From Acinetobacter schindleri CIP 107287 (lineage in GTDB: Bacteria > Pseudomonadota > Gammaproteobacteria > Pseudomonadales > Moraxellaceae): 64,000 nt of DNA. The DNA is taken from assembly GCF_000368625.1 (NCBI RefSeq), contig NZ_KB849574.1, positions 62,001 to 126,000 on the forward strand, read 5' to 3'. Of the stretch, positions 28,059-40,322 are shown piece after piece. Numbering within the stretch: the stretch's first letter is position 1; each line of letters opens with the position of its first letter. The translations under genes and the position numbers were made by a program. The notes under the pieces were generated by a model that was given only the letters and a program-made list of their open reading frames with translations, ran no database searches and was not told where the DNA came from.

Positions 28059-30392
28059 CTACTCGCAAACCGTTTCAAAAACATGTTTGTCCGCACTCTG
28101 GAATTGTATTTCATTCAGATTAAATTGTGCCTGGCATTGCTTTCCGCCTTGAGTTTTAATTTTCAGGTTATATGCACCTGCCTTAAATAAATAAAGATAG
28201 ACCATACCCTGGCTATCAACAAAAGAAGCTTCCTGACTGAGCCCGTCTACAAGAACTTCAGACCCTGCAACCAGCGAATTTTGCTGTGCATCCTTAAGTT
28301 TGACAGCAACCCGTTTTGTTTTATAAATCGGAAAATCCAGACGATATCCGCGTTGATCTAAGCCCACCAGTTTCTTAGAAGAGTGTTCAAAAGTTTCATC
28401 CATTGCCAGCTGGTTATGATCAAAAGAAATGTCATAATGAATATAAGGAATAAGATTATGAACAAACATATACCCTTGTTTATTGGTACTTCCTACACGT
28501 GTTGCCGAGCGATAAATATCAATATCTGAATGTTGGTCCACATTAACCAAGGCAAAAGCGTTATCGGCATATTTGGTCAATGCAACTTTATTCCCCATCC
28601 AAACTAATGCGCCATCAAATGTAACTTGTGAATTACGGCGATCCTCATATTCATCATGAGATAATTGCAAGTTACCTACGCTGGTTTTCCATAAACCATA
28701 AGCATTGTAGTTAATTTCTTCATCACTTCGGTTTACACCCACGACATAATCAAAGCCATTCTGGGTCATGGTTCGATGGGCATAACTTAAACTTGTTTCA
28801 TTATCTGCGGTATCATGATCCAGAGAAATCCGTCCTCGTTCGCCCCAGTTATAATAAAAGGCGATACGAAATCCCTGATCTCCGTCCTCACTAAAATCTT
28901 TATAATAGCCAAAATCAGTATATAAGTTTCTCGTTAGAGCTTTTGTCGCTCTAATATCAAAAAACTTACGGTCTTCTCTGGGTGAATCATCAAATTCATT
29001 ATAATAAGATTGATAAATAAAATTAAAATTTAGACCATCAATAATTTTAAGATTAGAAAAGTTGAAATATAAAATACTTGAAGTCTCGATTTCGGAATCA
29101 TATAAGTCAGTATTTAAATATTGATACTCTTGAGTAAAATATCGACTATTTAAGCCAACTGACCAGTATTGGGAACTTCGACTCAAGCCAACTGCAGCCG
29201 CATAACCCTGCTCATCTATACGATCTGCCTTGCTTGCTGATACGGCAGTATCTAAAAGAAAATACTTACTGATACCTTGGGTCCACAACACATCCACATT
29301 GCTAACATCTTCACTATAAAGTAAATCTAGACCCAAGGTTGTAGAAGAAGTGATCCCTCGGCGGAAATAGAGTTTGCTAAAAAAATCACGATAATCATCA
29401 TCCACAAGATCATAGTTATAACGCAGCTTTCCTAACGAAATATTGTATTCATTTAACCTTGGCTTCAATAACCGGCTATTAATATAAACAGGAAAACTCC
29501 GAACAGTACGATTTCCAAGTATATCTTCCACCACAATTTGAGCATCACCTGCCTGATTGACAACTCCTCCAGCTGGTAAATTGTAATTACCTGGGGTGAT
29601 TGAATCCCGGTAAAGTCTTACACCATTAATAAAAAGATCTACCGTAGAGGGTAAGCTGGCGCTACCATTTAAGGCCGGGATATTCCAATACACAAAATCA
29701 GGACGATCAATATAATTAGTTCCAAAACTTAAACCGCCAAAACGAAAAGAATTATTTAGTAAGTTATAAGGACTGGTTGTATCACCGAAAGTCAGCTTTA
29801 AAAATTTTGTCGGAAAATCGATATCTAAGGTACTGTTTACGCGCAAAAACGTTTGTTCTGTTTCCTCAGGTTCATTCCGATAGAGAAACGCATTTTTAAA
29901 CAACCAATAATCTTTAAAGATCCCAAACTCTGAGAACGTATTAAACTCCTGATCTTCTTCATCCTTACCATAGAACAGACTATAGTTCACAAAGCCACCA
30001 AAGTTTGCTTTTTCCGGAACTTCTATTTCCAGCTCATAATCGGTTCCTACGAAAAAATCTGCAGGAAAGAAGATTTTAATCGCCTGAAGACTATAATCAT
30101 CCTCGACTGTAATTCCTGGCTGTGTTAATGAACAAAAATCTTTCTTAGCTAGGTGTCGTGAAATTTTTTCTACCCGTATTCCAATATCAGATAAAGCTTC
30201 ACATTCAACAAATCTTTTCCCATTCTCAGAAAATGTTACAGTTTCAGTGTGATAATCCACACCATTGATCCATATATTAACGATAAGTACTTCTGGACTT
30301 TTTAGTTGATTTGATTCTTGACTAAGTTCTGCATTTGCATTTATCGCTCCCATACCACATGCAATCATTAGGAAAAGTTTTGTGGCTTTCAT
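28059..30392 (-). CDS. outer-membrane usher of archaic chaperone-usher pilus
   Basis: Beta-barrel usher that recruits chaperone-subunit complexes and secretes the pilus across the outer membrane. The 777-residue protein has a signal peptide (cleavage near INANA, residues 18-22), the N-terminal periplasmic domain (about 30-130), a barrel rich in alternating aromatic strands, a plug-like segment around GGLSFGTNYIDRPD to RSFPVYINSR, and C-terminal domains. It is close in size to the CsuD group. It begins 44 nt after the chaperone stop, and a pilin gene follows 12 nt later. All domains appear intact, without frameshift. Confidence 0.88.
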   Translation of the reverse strand: MKATKLFLMIACGMGAINANAELSQESNQLKSPEVLIVNIWINGVDYHTETVTFSENGKRFVECEALSDIGIRVEKISRHLAKKDFCSLTQPGITVEDDYSLQAIKIFFPADFFVGTDYELEIEVPEKANFGGFVNYSLFYGKDEEDQEFNTFSEFGIFKDYWLFKNAFLYRNEPEETEQTFLRVNSTLDIDFPTKFLKLTFGDTTSPYNLLNNSFRFGGLSFGTNYIDRPDFVYWNIPALNGSASLPSTVDLFINGVRLYRDSITPGNYNLPAGGVVNQAGDAQIVVEDILGNRTVRSFPVYINSRLLKPRLNEYNISLGKLRYNYDLVDDDYRDFFSKLYFRRGITSSTTLGLDLLYSEDVSNVDVLWTQGISKYFLLDTAVSASKADRIDEQGYAAAVGLSRSSQYWSVGLNSRYFTQEYQYLNTDLYDSEIETSSILYFNFSNLKIIDGLNFNFIYQSYYNEFDDSPREDRKFFDIRATKALTRNLYTDFGYYKDFSEDGDQGFRIAFYYNWGERGRISLDHDTADNETSLSYAHRTMTQNGFDYVVGVNRSDEEINYNAYGLWKTSVGNLQLSHDEYEDRRNSQVTFDGALVWMGNKVALTKYADNAFALVNVDQHSDIDIYRSATRVGSTNKQGYMFVHNLIPYIHYDISFDHNQLAMDETFEHSSKKLVGLDQRGYRLDFPIYKTKRVAVKLKDAQQNSLVAGSEVLVDGLSQEASFVDSQGMVYLYLFKAGAYNLKIKTQGGKQCQAQFNLNEIQFQSADKHVFETVCE

Positions 30393-30436
30393 AGCATGAT
30401 CCTTTTACTATTTCTTATTTTTCTGAGATAGAACTA

Positions 30437-31138
30437 TCACCCTTTTACTGGAAACTCTAAATACCCTGCCTGCTCATCTAATTTAATTTTTAATTTGGCT
30501 ATGTTCCCAGTTTTAATTTCACCTAATTCAAATTTAATTTTATTACCGCTTAACACATACAAAGCTAAATCTTGTCGAAGTAATTCATTATTTTTATTAT
30601 CGAGTACAACAACTTCAGTAATTTTCGCAAAAGAATTTTCTGAATTAATAATATTGAGATAGGCTATATTATTAATTTTGTGTAGATCCACACTGAGCTT
30701 TGGAGGAACTACCTTTCCAGCAAAAAGTGGTAAAGAAAAATTAAATAAAAAGTTAATCGCAGACTCTTCTGCAACTGGTGTTACTTCCTTAAAAACCACT
30801 CTCCAAGACTGTTGTTTTTCCAGGTTTTCCGGCGGCTGACTAAAGCCAATACGTACAATCTGCTTACTTTCTGGTTTAAGTTCAAAAGTTTTTGGATTAA
30901 ATAATAAAGTTCTATCTTCTACGAGAACATCTTCTCCTTTTTCATCCTGCTGCCATTTAAATGCATTAACTTCATAGATTTTAGATTTAGATAGACCAGT
31001 ACTTTCGATATTAACCGTAGTACTTTTCTGTCTTTTAAAATCTTGGATATTTAATTGTATTGGATTAAATTTAATTCCTGCAGACAAAGAAGCACTGTAG
31101 AGGAGCATAATTAGCAACCCTATTAATTTTATATTCAC
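30437..31138 (-). CDS. periplasmic pilus chaperone (CsuC-like)
   Basis: Immunoglobulin-fold chaperone that donates a strand to pilin subunits and keeps them soluble in the periplasm. A signal peptide covers about residues 1-20, followed by the FGL/FGS-like first domain with FNPIQLNIQ and KQIVRIGFSQPP (the conserved G1-strand Arg region). I start it at GTG 31138 because GGAG lies 6 nt upstream; the in-frame TTG at 31150 would overlap that ribosome site. The mature length of about 210 residues fits. It follows the first pilin after about 113 nt and precedes the usher. Confidence 0.84.
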   Translation of the reverse strand: MNIKLIGLLIMLLYSASLSAGIKFNPIQLNIQDFKRQKSTTVNIESTGLSKSKIYEVNAFKWQQDEKGEDVLVEDRTLLFNPKTFELKPESKQIVRIGFSQPPENLEKQQSWRVVFKEVTPVAEESAINFLFNFSLPLFAGKVVPPKLSVDLHKINNIAYLNIINSENSFAKITEVVVLDNKNNELLRQDLALYVLSGNKIKFELGEIKTGNIAKLKIKLDEQAGYLEFPVKG

Positions 31139-31251
31139 CTTTGACTCCAAATATTTAAATATAATTATTATTAATTTTTTATATTAAAGTAGGAGATGTT
31201 TAAAACATCTCCTAATGGTTTAACTATTTTATAAGAATGATTTTCTTATTT

Positions 31252-31773
31252 TTAGAATCGAACCGCTACTGTATAAGTACCACGGTAAGTACCAGCATCA
31301 GCGTTGTTATAATCATTTTGTGCAACTGTTGCAGTTACATTAAATGCCTGATCGGCATTGCCTGTACTAGCTAAAGTACCACCATTGTACGCATCAGCAG
31401 CGCCATTTTGACGTGTGCTCACTTGTACCGGTACTGCGCCACCCGCTCCAGTTAAGGTATTTGGTGCTGAGATTTGCAGTCTGTATGGTGCATTTGTACG
31501 TACATTAAATGTTCCTGTATCTGTCCAAGTACCATTTTGTGCTTGAGCCAGCGTTAAGGTTTCATCTACAATATCTAGGTCGCAATGTCGAGCGACATCT
31601 AGAACTACATTAATTTTTCCATCACACTTATCACCACAAGCATGCTTGCCTGGTTTATGTGGTTTAGTCGGTTTAGATGGACCTGGGCCACGATCTGGGC
31701 CACCTGCATATACACTTGCTGATCCTAAGCCAAGTACAACTGATGCTAATGCTGTTAGAACTATTTTATTCAT
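31252..31773 (-). CDS. major pilin subunit, spore coat U family, with Pro/Lys/His-rich N-terminus
   Basis: Secreted pilin of 173 residues from the ATG at 31773 (GGAG 6 nt upstream). A signal peptide ends near SVYA (about residue 24). The mature N-terminus is a basic, proline-rich linker (GPGPSKPTKPHKPGKHACG), unusual for a CsuA/B-type subunit. The SCPU domain follows, with cysteines in CGDKC and RHCDLD, and ends YRGTYTVAVRF, similar to the last gene of the operon. As first gene and by length it is the probable shaft subunit. A CRP-like palindrome sits about 140 nt upstream of the start codon. Confidence 0.82.
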   Translation of the reverse strand: MNKIVLTALASVVLGLGSASVYAGGPDRGPGPSKPTKPHKPGKHACGDKCDGKINVVLDVARHCDLDIVDETLTLAQAQNGTWTDTGTFNVRTNAPYRLQISAPNTLTGAGGAVPVQVSTRQNGAADAYNGGTLASTGNADQAFNVTATVAQNDYNNADAGTYRGTYTVAVRF

Positions 31774-31878
31774 TTTTTTCTCCATTCTTTTAAAAGAATA
31801 TAAATATTTATTTCGAAGAACGGTTAATGCAAAACTCTTATTATTATGAGTGCAGCTACCTAACCGTAGGCTTATCTT

Positions 31879-31921
31879 ATTATTATTAGTTCCAAAACAT
31901 ACAAATGTGATAACTTTCACA
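31879..31921 (-). promoter_or_regulatory. CRP/Vfr-type site and -10 upstream of the pilus operon
   Basis: TGTGA-AAGTTA-TCACA on the minus strand (31906-31921) is a perfect CRP-consensus palindrome with the canonical 6-bp spacer. A TAATAAT -10 candidate (31879-31885) lies about 30 bp downstream of the palindrome centre, which places the centre near -41.5, the class II activator position. The 5' leader to the ATG would be about 100 nt. Confidence 0.6.
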
Positions 31922-32764
31922 ATATGTTTTATTATTCTTTAACAAAAGCACACTTTTATCTTAGATCACTATATTTTAAAGAATTATTTTTTCGAATTTT
32001 GCAATTAAGGCAAATTAAAGAGAAATTTATAAAAACCAATTTTCTATCAATATTTTCAATCTAAAAAATAGATTAAAAATAAGTTATTGTTTTTTATTTT
32101 ATTTATATTCAATAAAAAATAGTTGCATTAAATATTAAAACCTTACAAAACCTTACAATTTATAATCAAATATTTTAAAATAAAAAAATTACTAATTTTA
32201 TTTTTTTGATTTTTCATATATTTACATTATCCTTCTCATCAAAAAACCATTCAATATAAATAATTAAATTTTTACAATCAACAACTTAATAAATTATTTT
32301 TCACTATTTTAATACTTGTATCATAATTAATGACTTTTATTTCTTTTTCTATACAAATTTATTCAACCTTAAATTTTATGATAATTTTACTGGATATAAA
32401 TTTAGTTCAAATAATAATTTAATTAAATTTACATTAAAATAATTAAATTATTTTTCATTTTAAATATAAAAAATTTAATTATTCCTAAGTTATTAAGACC
32501 TGTTAATACTTAAAAAACATTTTTACTTATTAATTAATCATATAAACTACTATCTTCTATAGTTTATTTTATCTTAATTTTATTTGTTAACTTACTATAA
32601 TTCACCCTTAGATCTAATTATTCGTATTTCCAACTTATCAAAGAAAATTAATAATCAACAAATAAACAATTATTTTAAAATCCAATAATATACATCTCTA
32701 AAAATAAAAATATAAAAACATCATTCAATTTGAGTGGTTTTTTCCTTTAAATCAAATGATCCGA

Positions 32765-32820
32765 GAAATTAGTTTTACGCTTTATAACGATCTTGTTTGC
32801 TTGAATTCAAGATATGAACG
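32765..32820 (-). pseudogene. decayed duplicate of the ilvC 3' end
   Basis: This 56-bp segment aligns with 33010-33065, the end of ilvC and its stop region, with one 1-nt gap and roughly three quarters identity by eye. Read on the minus strand it still encodes IQANKIV followed by K.K, matching the IlvC C-terminus [12 protein letters not shown], but an in-frame stop precedes it and the stop codon is lost. It lies about 190 bp downstream of the intact ilvC stop. Confidence 0.6.
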
Positions 32821-32825
32821 AGTAC

Positions 32826-32921
32826 AAAACACTGTTTTGTAAGAAGTGTAAGGAGGCAAAGCACTGCTTTGAATGAAGCACAAGAAGTGAAAGCACACTG
32901 TTTTCATCTATTTGAGGCATG
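32826..32921. repeat. three degenerate 32-bp units each starting with a short palindrome
   Basis: AAAACACTGTTTT (32826), AAAGCACTGCTTT (32858) and AAAGCACACTGTTTT (32890) start exactly 32 bp apart. The first two are perfect palindromes around a central C. The sequence between them is only loosely conserved (GAAGTG and GAAGCAC words). The block lies between the decayed and intact ilvC 3' ends. Confidence 0.6.
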
Positions 32922-32963
32922 AAGTTCAACTCAAATAAATCAGTTTTGTTTTTACAAGACATC

Positions 32964-32994
32964 AAAAAAGCCCCTGTTAAAAACAAGGGCTTTT
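32964..32994 (-). terminator. intrinsic terminator of ilvC
   Basis: On the minus strand AAAAGCCCTTGTT-TTT-AACAGGGGCTTTTTT forms a stem followed by T residues, about 20 nt after the ilvC stop; it can work in both directions. Confidence 0.8.
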
Positions 32995-33012
32995 AGACTT
33001 AGAAATTAGAAA

Positions 33013-34041
<1,029 letters not shown>

Positions 34042-34134
34042 TTAATGCTTGTTTGTCTGTTTAACCAGGCAGTGAATCTTGTATTTACACTCCCTGATAC
34101 CCCCTTCTTTTTAGGATGAGGAAATACTTTAAAA

Positions 34135-34626
34135 TTAGATTGTCAGTACTTTTTCGCCGCGTGCGATACCCGAAACACCTGAACGAACCACTTCTAAAAT
34201 GGTATGTTCTGCAAGTGCATCAATAAACGCATCCACCTTTTCAGTTGTACCTGCAATTTGAATGGTATAAGTCGTTGGTGTTACATCAACAATCTGACCA
34301 CGGAAAATATCGGCAGTACGTTTGATTTCATCACGCGATGAACCGAGTGCTTTGACTTTAATGAGCATCAGTTCACGTTCAATATGCGCACCTTCTGACA
34401 GATCCACTACTTTTACCACTTCAACTAATTTATTCAGCTGTTTAGTAATTTGTTCGATCTTGTGATCATCGCCATAAGTGGTCAATGTCAAACGAGAAAG
34501 TGTTGGATCTTCAGTTGGCGCAACGTTTAATGTTTCGATGTTGTAGCCACGTTGTGAGAATAAACCCACTAAACGGGAAAGCGCGCCTGCTTCGTTTTCA
34601 ACAAGTACAGAGATGATATGTCTCAT
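34135..34626 (-). CDS. ilvH: acetolactate synthase regulatory subunit
   Basis: Small ACT-domain subunit that activates the catalytic subunit and gives valine feedback inhibition. From the ATG at 34626 it has 163 residues: an N-terminal ACT domain ([29 protein letters not shown]) followed by the ALS C-terminal domain. The start is chosen because ATG overlaps the ilvI stop by 4 nt; an in-frame codon at 34653 would add nine residues inside ilvI. Asn11-type valine contacts (ENEAGAL) are present. ilvC follows 105 nt later. Confidence 0.95.
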   Translation of the reverse strand: MRHIISVLVENEAGALSRLVGLFSQRGYNIETLNVAPTEDPTLSRLTLTTYGDDHKIEQITKQLNKLVEVVKVVDLSEGAHIERELMLIKVKALGSSRDEIKRTADIFRGQIVDVTPTTYTIQIAGTTEKVDAFIDALAEHTILEVVRSGVSGIARGEKVLTI

Positions 34627-36350
34627 GCTGTGCGCTCCCCTTTTGCCAACCACATATCCTGCATTGACTGACCTGCAATAAGCATCGGATAAACGTGCTC
34701 AGAGCGATCAACCATTACGTTAATAAATACGCACTTATCATTGATTGCCATCGCCTCTTCAAGCTTAGACTCAAGCTCATCTGCATGATCAATCTGAATA
34801 CCAACATGACCATAAGCTTCCATCAATTTTGCAAAGTCCGGCAATGACTCTACATAAGAGCTAGAGTGACGACCTTCATAGTTCATATCCTGCCACTGTT
34901 TTACCATACCCAATGCACGGTTGTTCAGGCACAGAATTTTCACGTTCAAGCCGTATTGCTTACAGGTTGAAAGCTCCTGGATACACATCTGGATCGATGC
35001 TTCACCAGTGATACACACCACTTGCTGATCCGGAAATGCAAGCTTAGCCGCCATTGCATATGGCAGACCTACGCCCATCGTTCCTAAACCACCTGAGTTG
35101 ATCCATTGACGTGGACGCTTGTAGCGATAGTGCAATGCGCCGAACATCTGGTGCTGACCCACGTCAGAGGTGATGATCGCTTCGCCATTGGTCACTTTGT
35201 CGAGCGCACGAACTACTTGTTGAGGCTTCATCGAACCATCAGTCGGTAGATCAAACTTCAAGCAGTTCACTTGACGCCATTCATCAATTTGCTTCCACCA
35301 TGCCGCAATCGCTTCAGGATTTGGCTTGGACACATTCATCTGTTTCAGCTGGTTCAGCATTTCGTTTAGTACAGGCTCTACTGCACCCACGATTGGAATG
35401 TGCGCCATGATGGTTTTAGAAATTGTCGCTGGGTCAATATCAATGTGAATGACTTTGGCATTTGGACAGAATTTCGCAGGATTATTGGTTACACGGTCAT
35501 CGAAACGCGCACCAATACACAGAATCACGTCTGCATTGTGCATGCTCATGTTGGCTTCGTAAGTACCGTGCATACCGAGCATGCCCAGGAACTGTGGATC
35601 ATCGCCCGGGAATGCACCAAGACCCATTAAGGTATTGGTTACTGGGAAGCCCAACAGATGTGCAAGTTCAGTCAATTGTGCTGAAGCATTGCCTTGAACC
35701 ACACCACCACCAGAATAAATCACTGGGCGTTTAGCATGAATCAGTTCGTCAATCGCTTTACGGATTTGACCTGAATGACCACGGTATGGTGGCTGATACG
35801 AACGCATCTTCACTTTTTCAGGATATTCGTAAGCAAATTTCTCTGCTGGATTGGTCGCATCTTTCGGAATATCAACAACGACTGGACCTGGACGACCAGA
35901 AGCAGCGATATAGAATGCTTTTTTGATAATTGCCGGAATTTCACTGGCATGACGAACCTGGAAGCTGTGCTTCACAATCGGACGGGAAATACCGACCATA
36001 TCTGTTTCCTGGAACGCATCCTCACCAATTAAGTGACTTGCAACCTGACCAGACAGGATCACCATTGGAATGGAGTCCATATAAGCTGTTGCAATTGGGG
36101 TTACGGTATTGGTTGCGCCCGGACCTGATGTCACAAGCACGACACCAGTTTTACCTGTTACGCGCGAGTATGCATCTGCCATATGGCCGGCAGCTTGTTC
36201 GTGACGTACGAGGTAATGATTAATTTTGTCTTGTTGAAATAGCGCGTCGTAGATATGTAGAACTGCGCCGCCTGGATATCCAAAAACATGTTCAACGCCT
36301 TCATCCGCTAATGCGCGAACGAGCATTTCACCACCAGATAAAAGTTCCAA
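34623..36350 (-). CDS. ilvI: acetolactate synthase catalytic subunit
   Basis: Thiamine-diphosphate enzyme that condenses two pyruvates, or pyruvate and 2-oxobutyrate, at the head of branched-chain amino acid synthesis. The 575 residues include the catalytic glutamate region [22 protein letters not shown], the FAD-associated middle domain, and the ThDP motif [21 protein letters not shown] at 36350 is accepted as start because AGGGTG lies 7 nt upstream and the N-terminus [14 protein letters not shown] fits the family. An imperfect hairpin lies just upstream of the ribosome site (36373-36401). Confidence 0.96.
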   Translation of the reverse strand: MELLSGGEMLVRALADEGVEHVFGYPGGAVLHIYDALFQQDKINHYLVRHEQAAGHMADAYSRVTGKTGVVLVTSGPGATNTVTPIATAYMDSIPMVILSGQVASHLIGEDAFQETDMVGISRPIVKHSFQVRHASEIPAIIKKAFYIAASGRPGPVVVDIPKDATNPAEKFAYEYPEKVKMRSYQPPYRGHSGQIRKAIDELIHAKRPVIYSGGGVVQGNASAQLTELAHLLGFPVTNTLMGLGAFPGDDPQFLGMLGMHGTYEANMSMHNADVILCIGARFDDRVTNNPAKFCPNAKVIHIDIDPATISKTIMAHIPIVGAVEPVLNEMLNQLKQMNVSKPNPEAIAAWWKQIDEWRQVNCLKFDLPTDGSMKPQQVVRALDKVTNGEAIITSDVGQHQMFGALHYRYKRPRQWINSGGLGTMGVGLPYAMAAKLAFPDQQVVCITGEASIQMCIQELSTCKQYGLNVKILCLNNRALGMVKQWQDMNYEGRHSSSYVESLPDFAKLMEAYGHVGIQIDHADELESKLEEAMAINDKCVFINVMVDRSEHVYPMLIAGQSMQDMWLAKGERTA

Positions 36351-36372
36351 CGTGATTCACCCTAATATTATT

Positions 36373-36401
36373 CACTGCACAAATGGGAGGCATTTGCAGT
36401 G
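36373..36401 (-). promoter_or_regulatory. hairpin in the ilvI leader
   Basis: On the minus strand CACTGCAAATG-CCTCC-CATTTGTGCAGTG forms an 11-bp stem with a 2-nt bulge, ending 10 nt before the AGGGTG ribosome site of ilvI. The loop CCTCC is complementary to a Shine-Dalgarno core. A regulatory role is inference; no T run follows, so it is not a classical terminator. Confidence 0.4.
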
Positions 36402-37018
36402 TTCATTCATTAACTGTCTGCACTGTTATAGCACATAAATTTCATAGTTTTCATAGCAATAGGAAAAAAATCTGGTCTCTTTACTGTTCGAGCAATACAA
36501 GACCTAAAACATGTTGGGATAAACATATTTTGCTTAGCTTTGTTCAATTTCTCGGCTAGAGAAATCGCCCACTGCATGAAATGACACTTATTCGAAGGGT
36601 GATCGATCTAAGGCATATAAAACTATTGCAGCATTCTTGTGTTTTCAGTCTCTAAAGTCAAGTTCAAAAAACACTCTGTTTCATCTAGCTTATAGGGTTT
36701 TTGCTGTTTTTCTAAACTTTTATTAAATATATAGCTTTACACCCCCTCTTTATCCAAAAAAAATATTTAATAAAATCATTATGATAAATATTTATTTCTA
36801 TAAAATTTTAGTATGCCTCATATAAAAAAAATGAATGAATTTTTCTATTTTTTAATTTTAATGTTTATAAATAAATTTACTTATTGGTCTGTTTATATTT
36901 TCTTCAATTAGCTTTCTCTGCATTTATTACGAAAAGTCGATAAAAATACTCCTTTAATTATTTAAACTGACTACAATATGCACAACCTGAATGCTGAAAC
37001 TGCAAAGGATTCATGACC
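36402..37018. other. AT-rich intergenic region between ilvI and the DUF4124 gene
   Basis: About 600 bp holding the leader and promoters of the divergent ilvI and DUF4124 genes. I find no leader peptide rich in Ile, Val or Leu codons, so classical attenuation is not supported. 36700-36960 is dense in A/T runs. No gene, tRNA or strong repeat is visible. Confidence 0.5.
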
Positions 37019-37366
37019 ATGAGACGTTCACTGTTTGCCATGTTAACAAACACCCTTCTACTCTGTTTTATGAGTGGAAATACCATGGCAAATCAATATT
37101 ATAAATGGGTCGATGCCAAGGGAGTAACGCATTACACCAAAACACCACCGCCAAAAAATGCAAAAAAAGCAGGCAAAGTGGAAACTTATGGCTGGAAAAA
37201 TTCAGCCCCAACCTCTCCTAGAAGTGCTGAATCTGCTGAACAAACTGAGCACGCATCTCAAGAACAGCTGCAACAATCGCCTCAAGCTCCAGCGAATCAA
37301 GACCAGCAGCAACGCGAAGCGAACGAAGCCTTGCAACAATCTAAAAAGCGTGCAGTCGCTTTATAA
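37019..37366 (+). CDS. DUF4124-domain periplasmic protein
   Basis: Small secreted protein of about 115 residues. After a signal peptide (cleavage near NTMA) comes the DUF4124 motif YYKWVDAKGVTHYTKTPPP. The rest is a Lys/Gln/Ala/Glu-rich, low-complexity tail (many QQ and NQ pairs), probably disordered or coiled. The function of DUF4124 proteins is unknown; some are annotated in cell-envelope contexts. The ATG at 37019 is favoured because AAGGA lies 9 nt upstream; the ATG at 37013 is only 3 nt from it. The gene stands alone, 122 nt before leuS. Confidence 0.75.
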   Translation: MRRSLFAMLTNTLLLCFMSGNTMANQYYKWVDAKGVTHYTKTPPPKNAKKAGKVETYGWKNSAPTSPRSAESAEQTEHASQEQLQQSPQAPANQDQQQREANEALQQSKKRAVAL

Positions 37367-37467
37367 GGCATCCCTCTAATAGGACAGTCGTTTTTTCTTC
37401 GGGAAATGTGAGTGCAAAATTCACTATAAGTGCATTTTGCGCTATGCTGTGCCTCATAATTTTTTAA

Positions 37468-40110
<2,643 letters not shown>

Positions 40111-40120
40111 TATCCTCAAG

Positions 40121-40205
40121 TTCCCTCTCCTATTAGGAGAGGGTTAGGGAGAGGTAAGTTGAAAAAATCACCTCATCCTAGCCTTCTCCCAGAGGGAGAA
40201 GGGAC
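40121..40205. repeat. REPIN-like double palindrome
   Basis: Two imperfect palindromes face each other: TCCCTCTCCTATTAGGAGAG (from 40122) continuing GGTTAGGGAGAGGT, and CACCTCATCCTAGCCTTCTC continuing CCAGAGGGAGAAGGGA. The second is approximately the reverse complement of the first, so the whole 84-bp unit can fold into one long hairpin. GC-rich units with such ends are widespread extragenic repeats in Proteobacteria. Confidence 0.7.
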
Positions 40206-40232
40206 TTTATAAAGGATTTCACAATTCCCAAA

Positions 40233-40261
40233 CAAAGCCCGTTGCCAGTCAACGGGCTTTG
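40233..40261 (+). terminator. hairpin after leuS
   Basis: CAAAGCCCGTTG-CCAGT-CAACGGGCTTTG is a perfect 12-bp stem. Only a weak T tract (GACTTTAC) follows, so it may attenuate rather than fully separate leuS from lptE. Confidence 0.6.
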
Positions 40262-40322
40262 ACTTTACAATCCCCTACAGAATTTCAATATTTTCCCATT
40301 TTGGAAAAACAGAGGACAGCGC

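Larger units (their letters stand above)
31922..33012. other. very AT-rich gene-free region upstream of the pilus operon
   Basis: From about 31925 to 32755 the sequence is almost entirely A and T tracts, clearly more AT-rich than the surroundings, and no frame has a credible start with a ribosome site. Its right end (32760-33000) is of ordinary composition and holds a degraded ilvC 3' copy, a short palindromic tandem repeat and the ilvC terminator, listed separately. Such DNA is a typical target of H-NS-type silencers; that is inference. Confidence 0.6.

Noticed and set aside
31774..31920. N-terminal extension of the major pilin back to 31920
   Set aside because: It would place the signal peptide about 50 residues inside the protein, and the ATG at 31773 has a strong ribosome site; the extra sequence overlaps the probable promoter.
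32826..32921. Regularly spaced repeat as a CRISPR array
   Set aside because: Only three units, the repeats are themselves variable, there are no unique equal-length spacers and no cas genes.
36402..36470. Short frames MKTMKFMCYNSADS and MNEHCKCLPFVQ in the ilvI leader as attenuation peptides
   Set aside because: Neither is enriched in Ile, Val or Leu codons and neither has a ribosome site.
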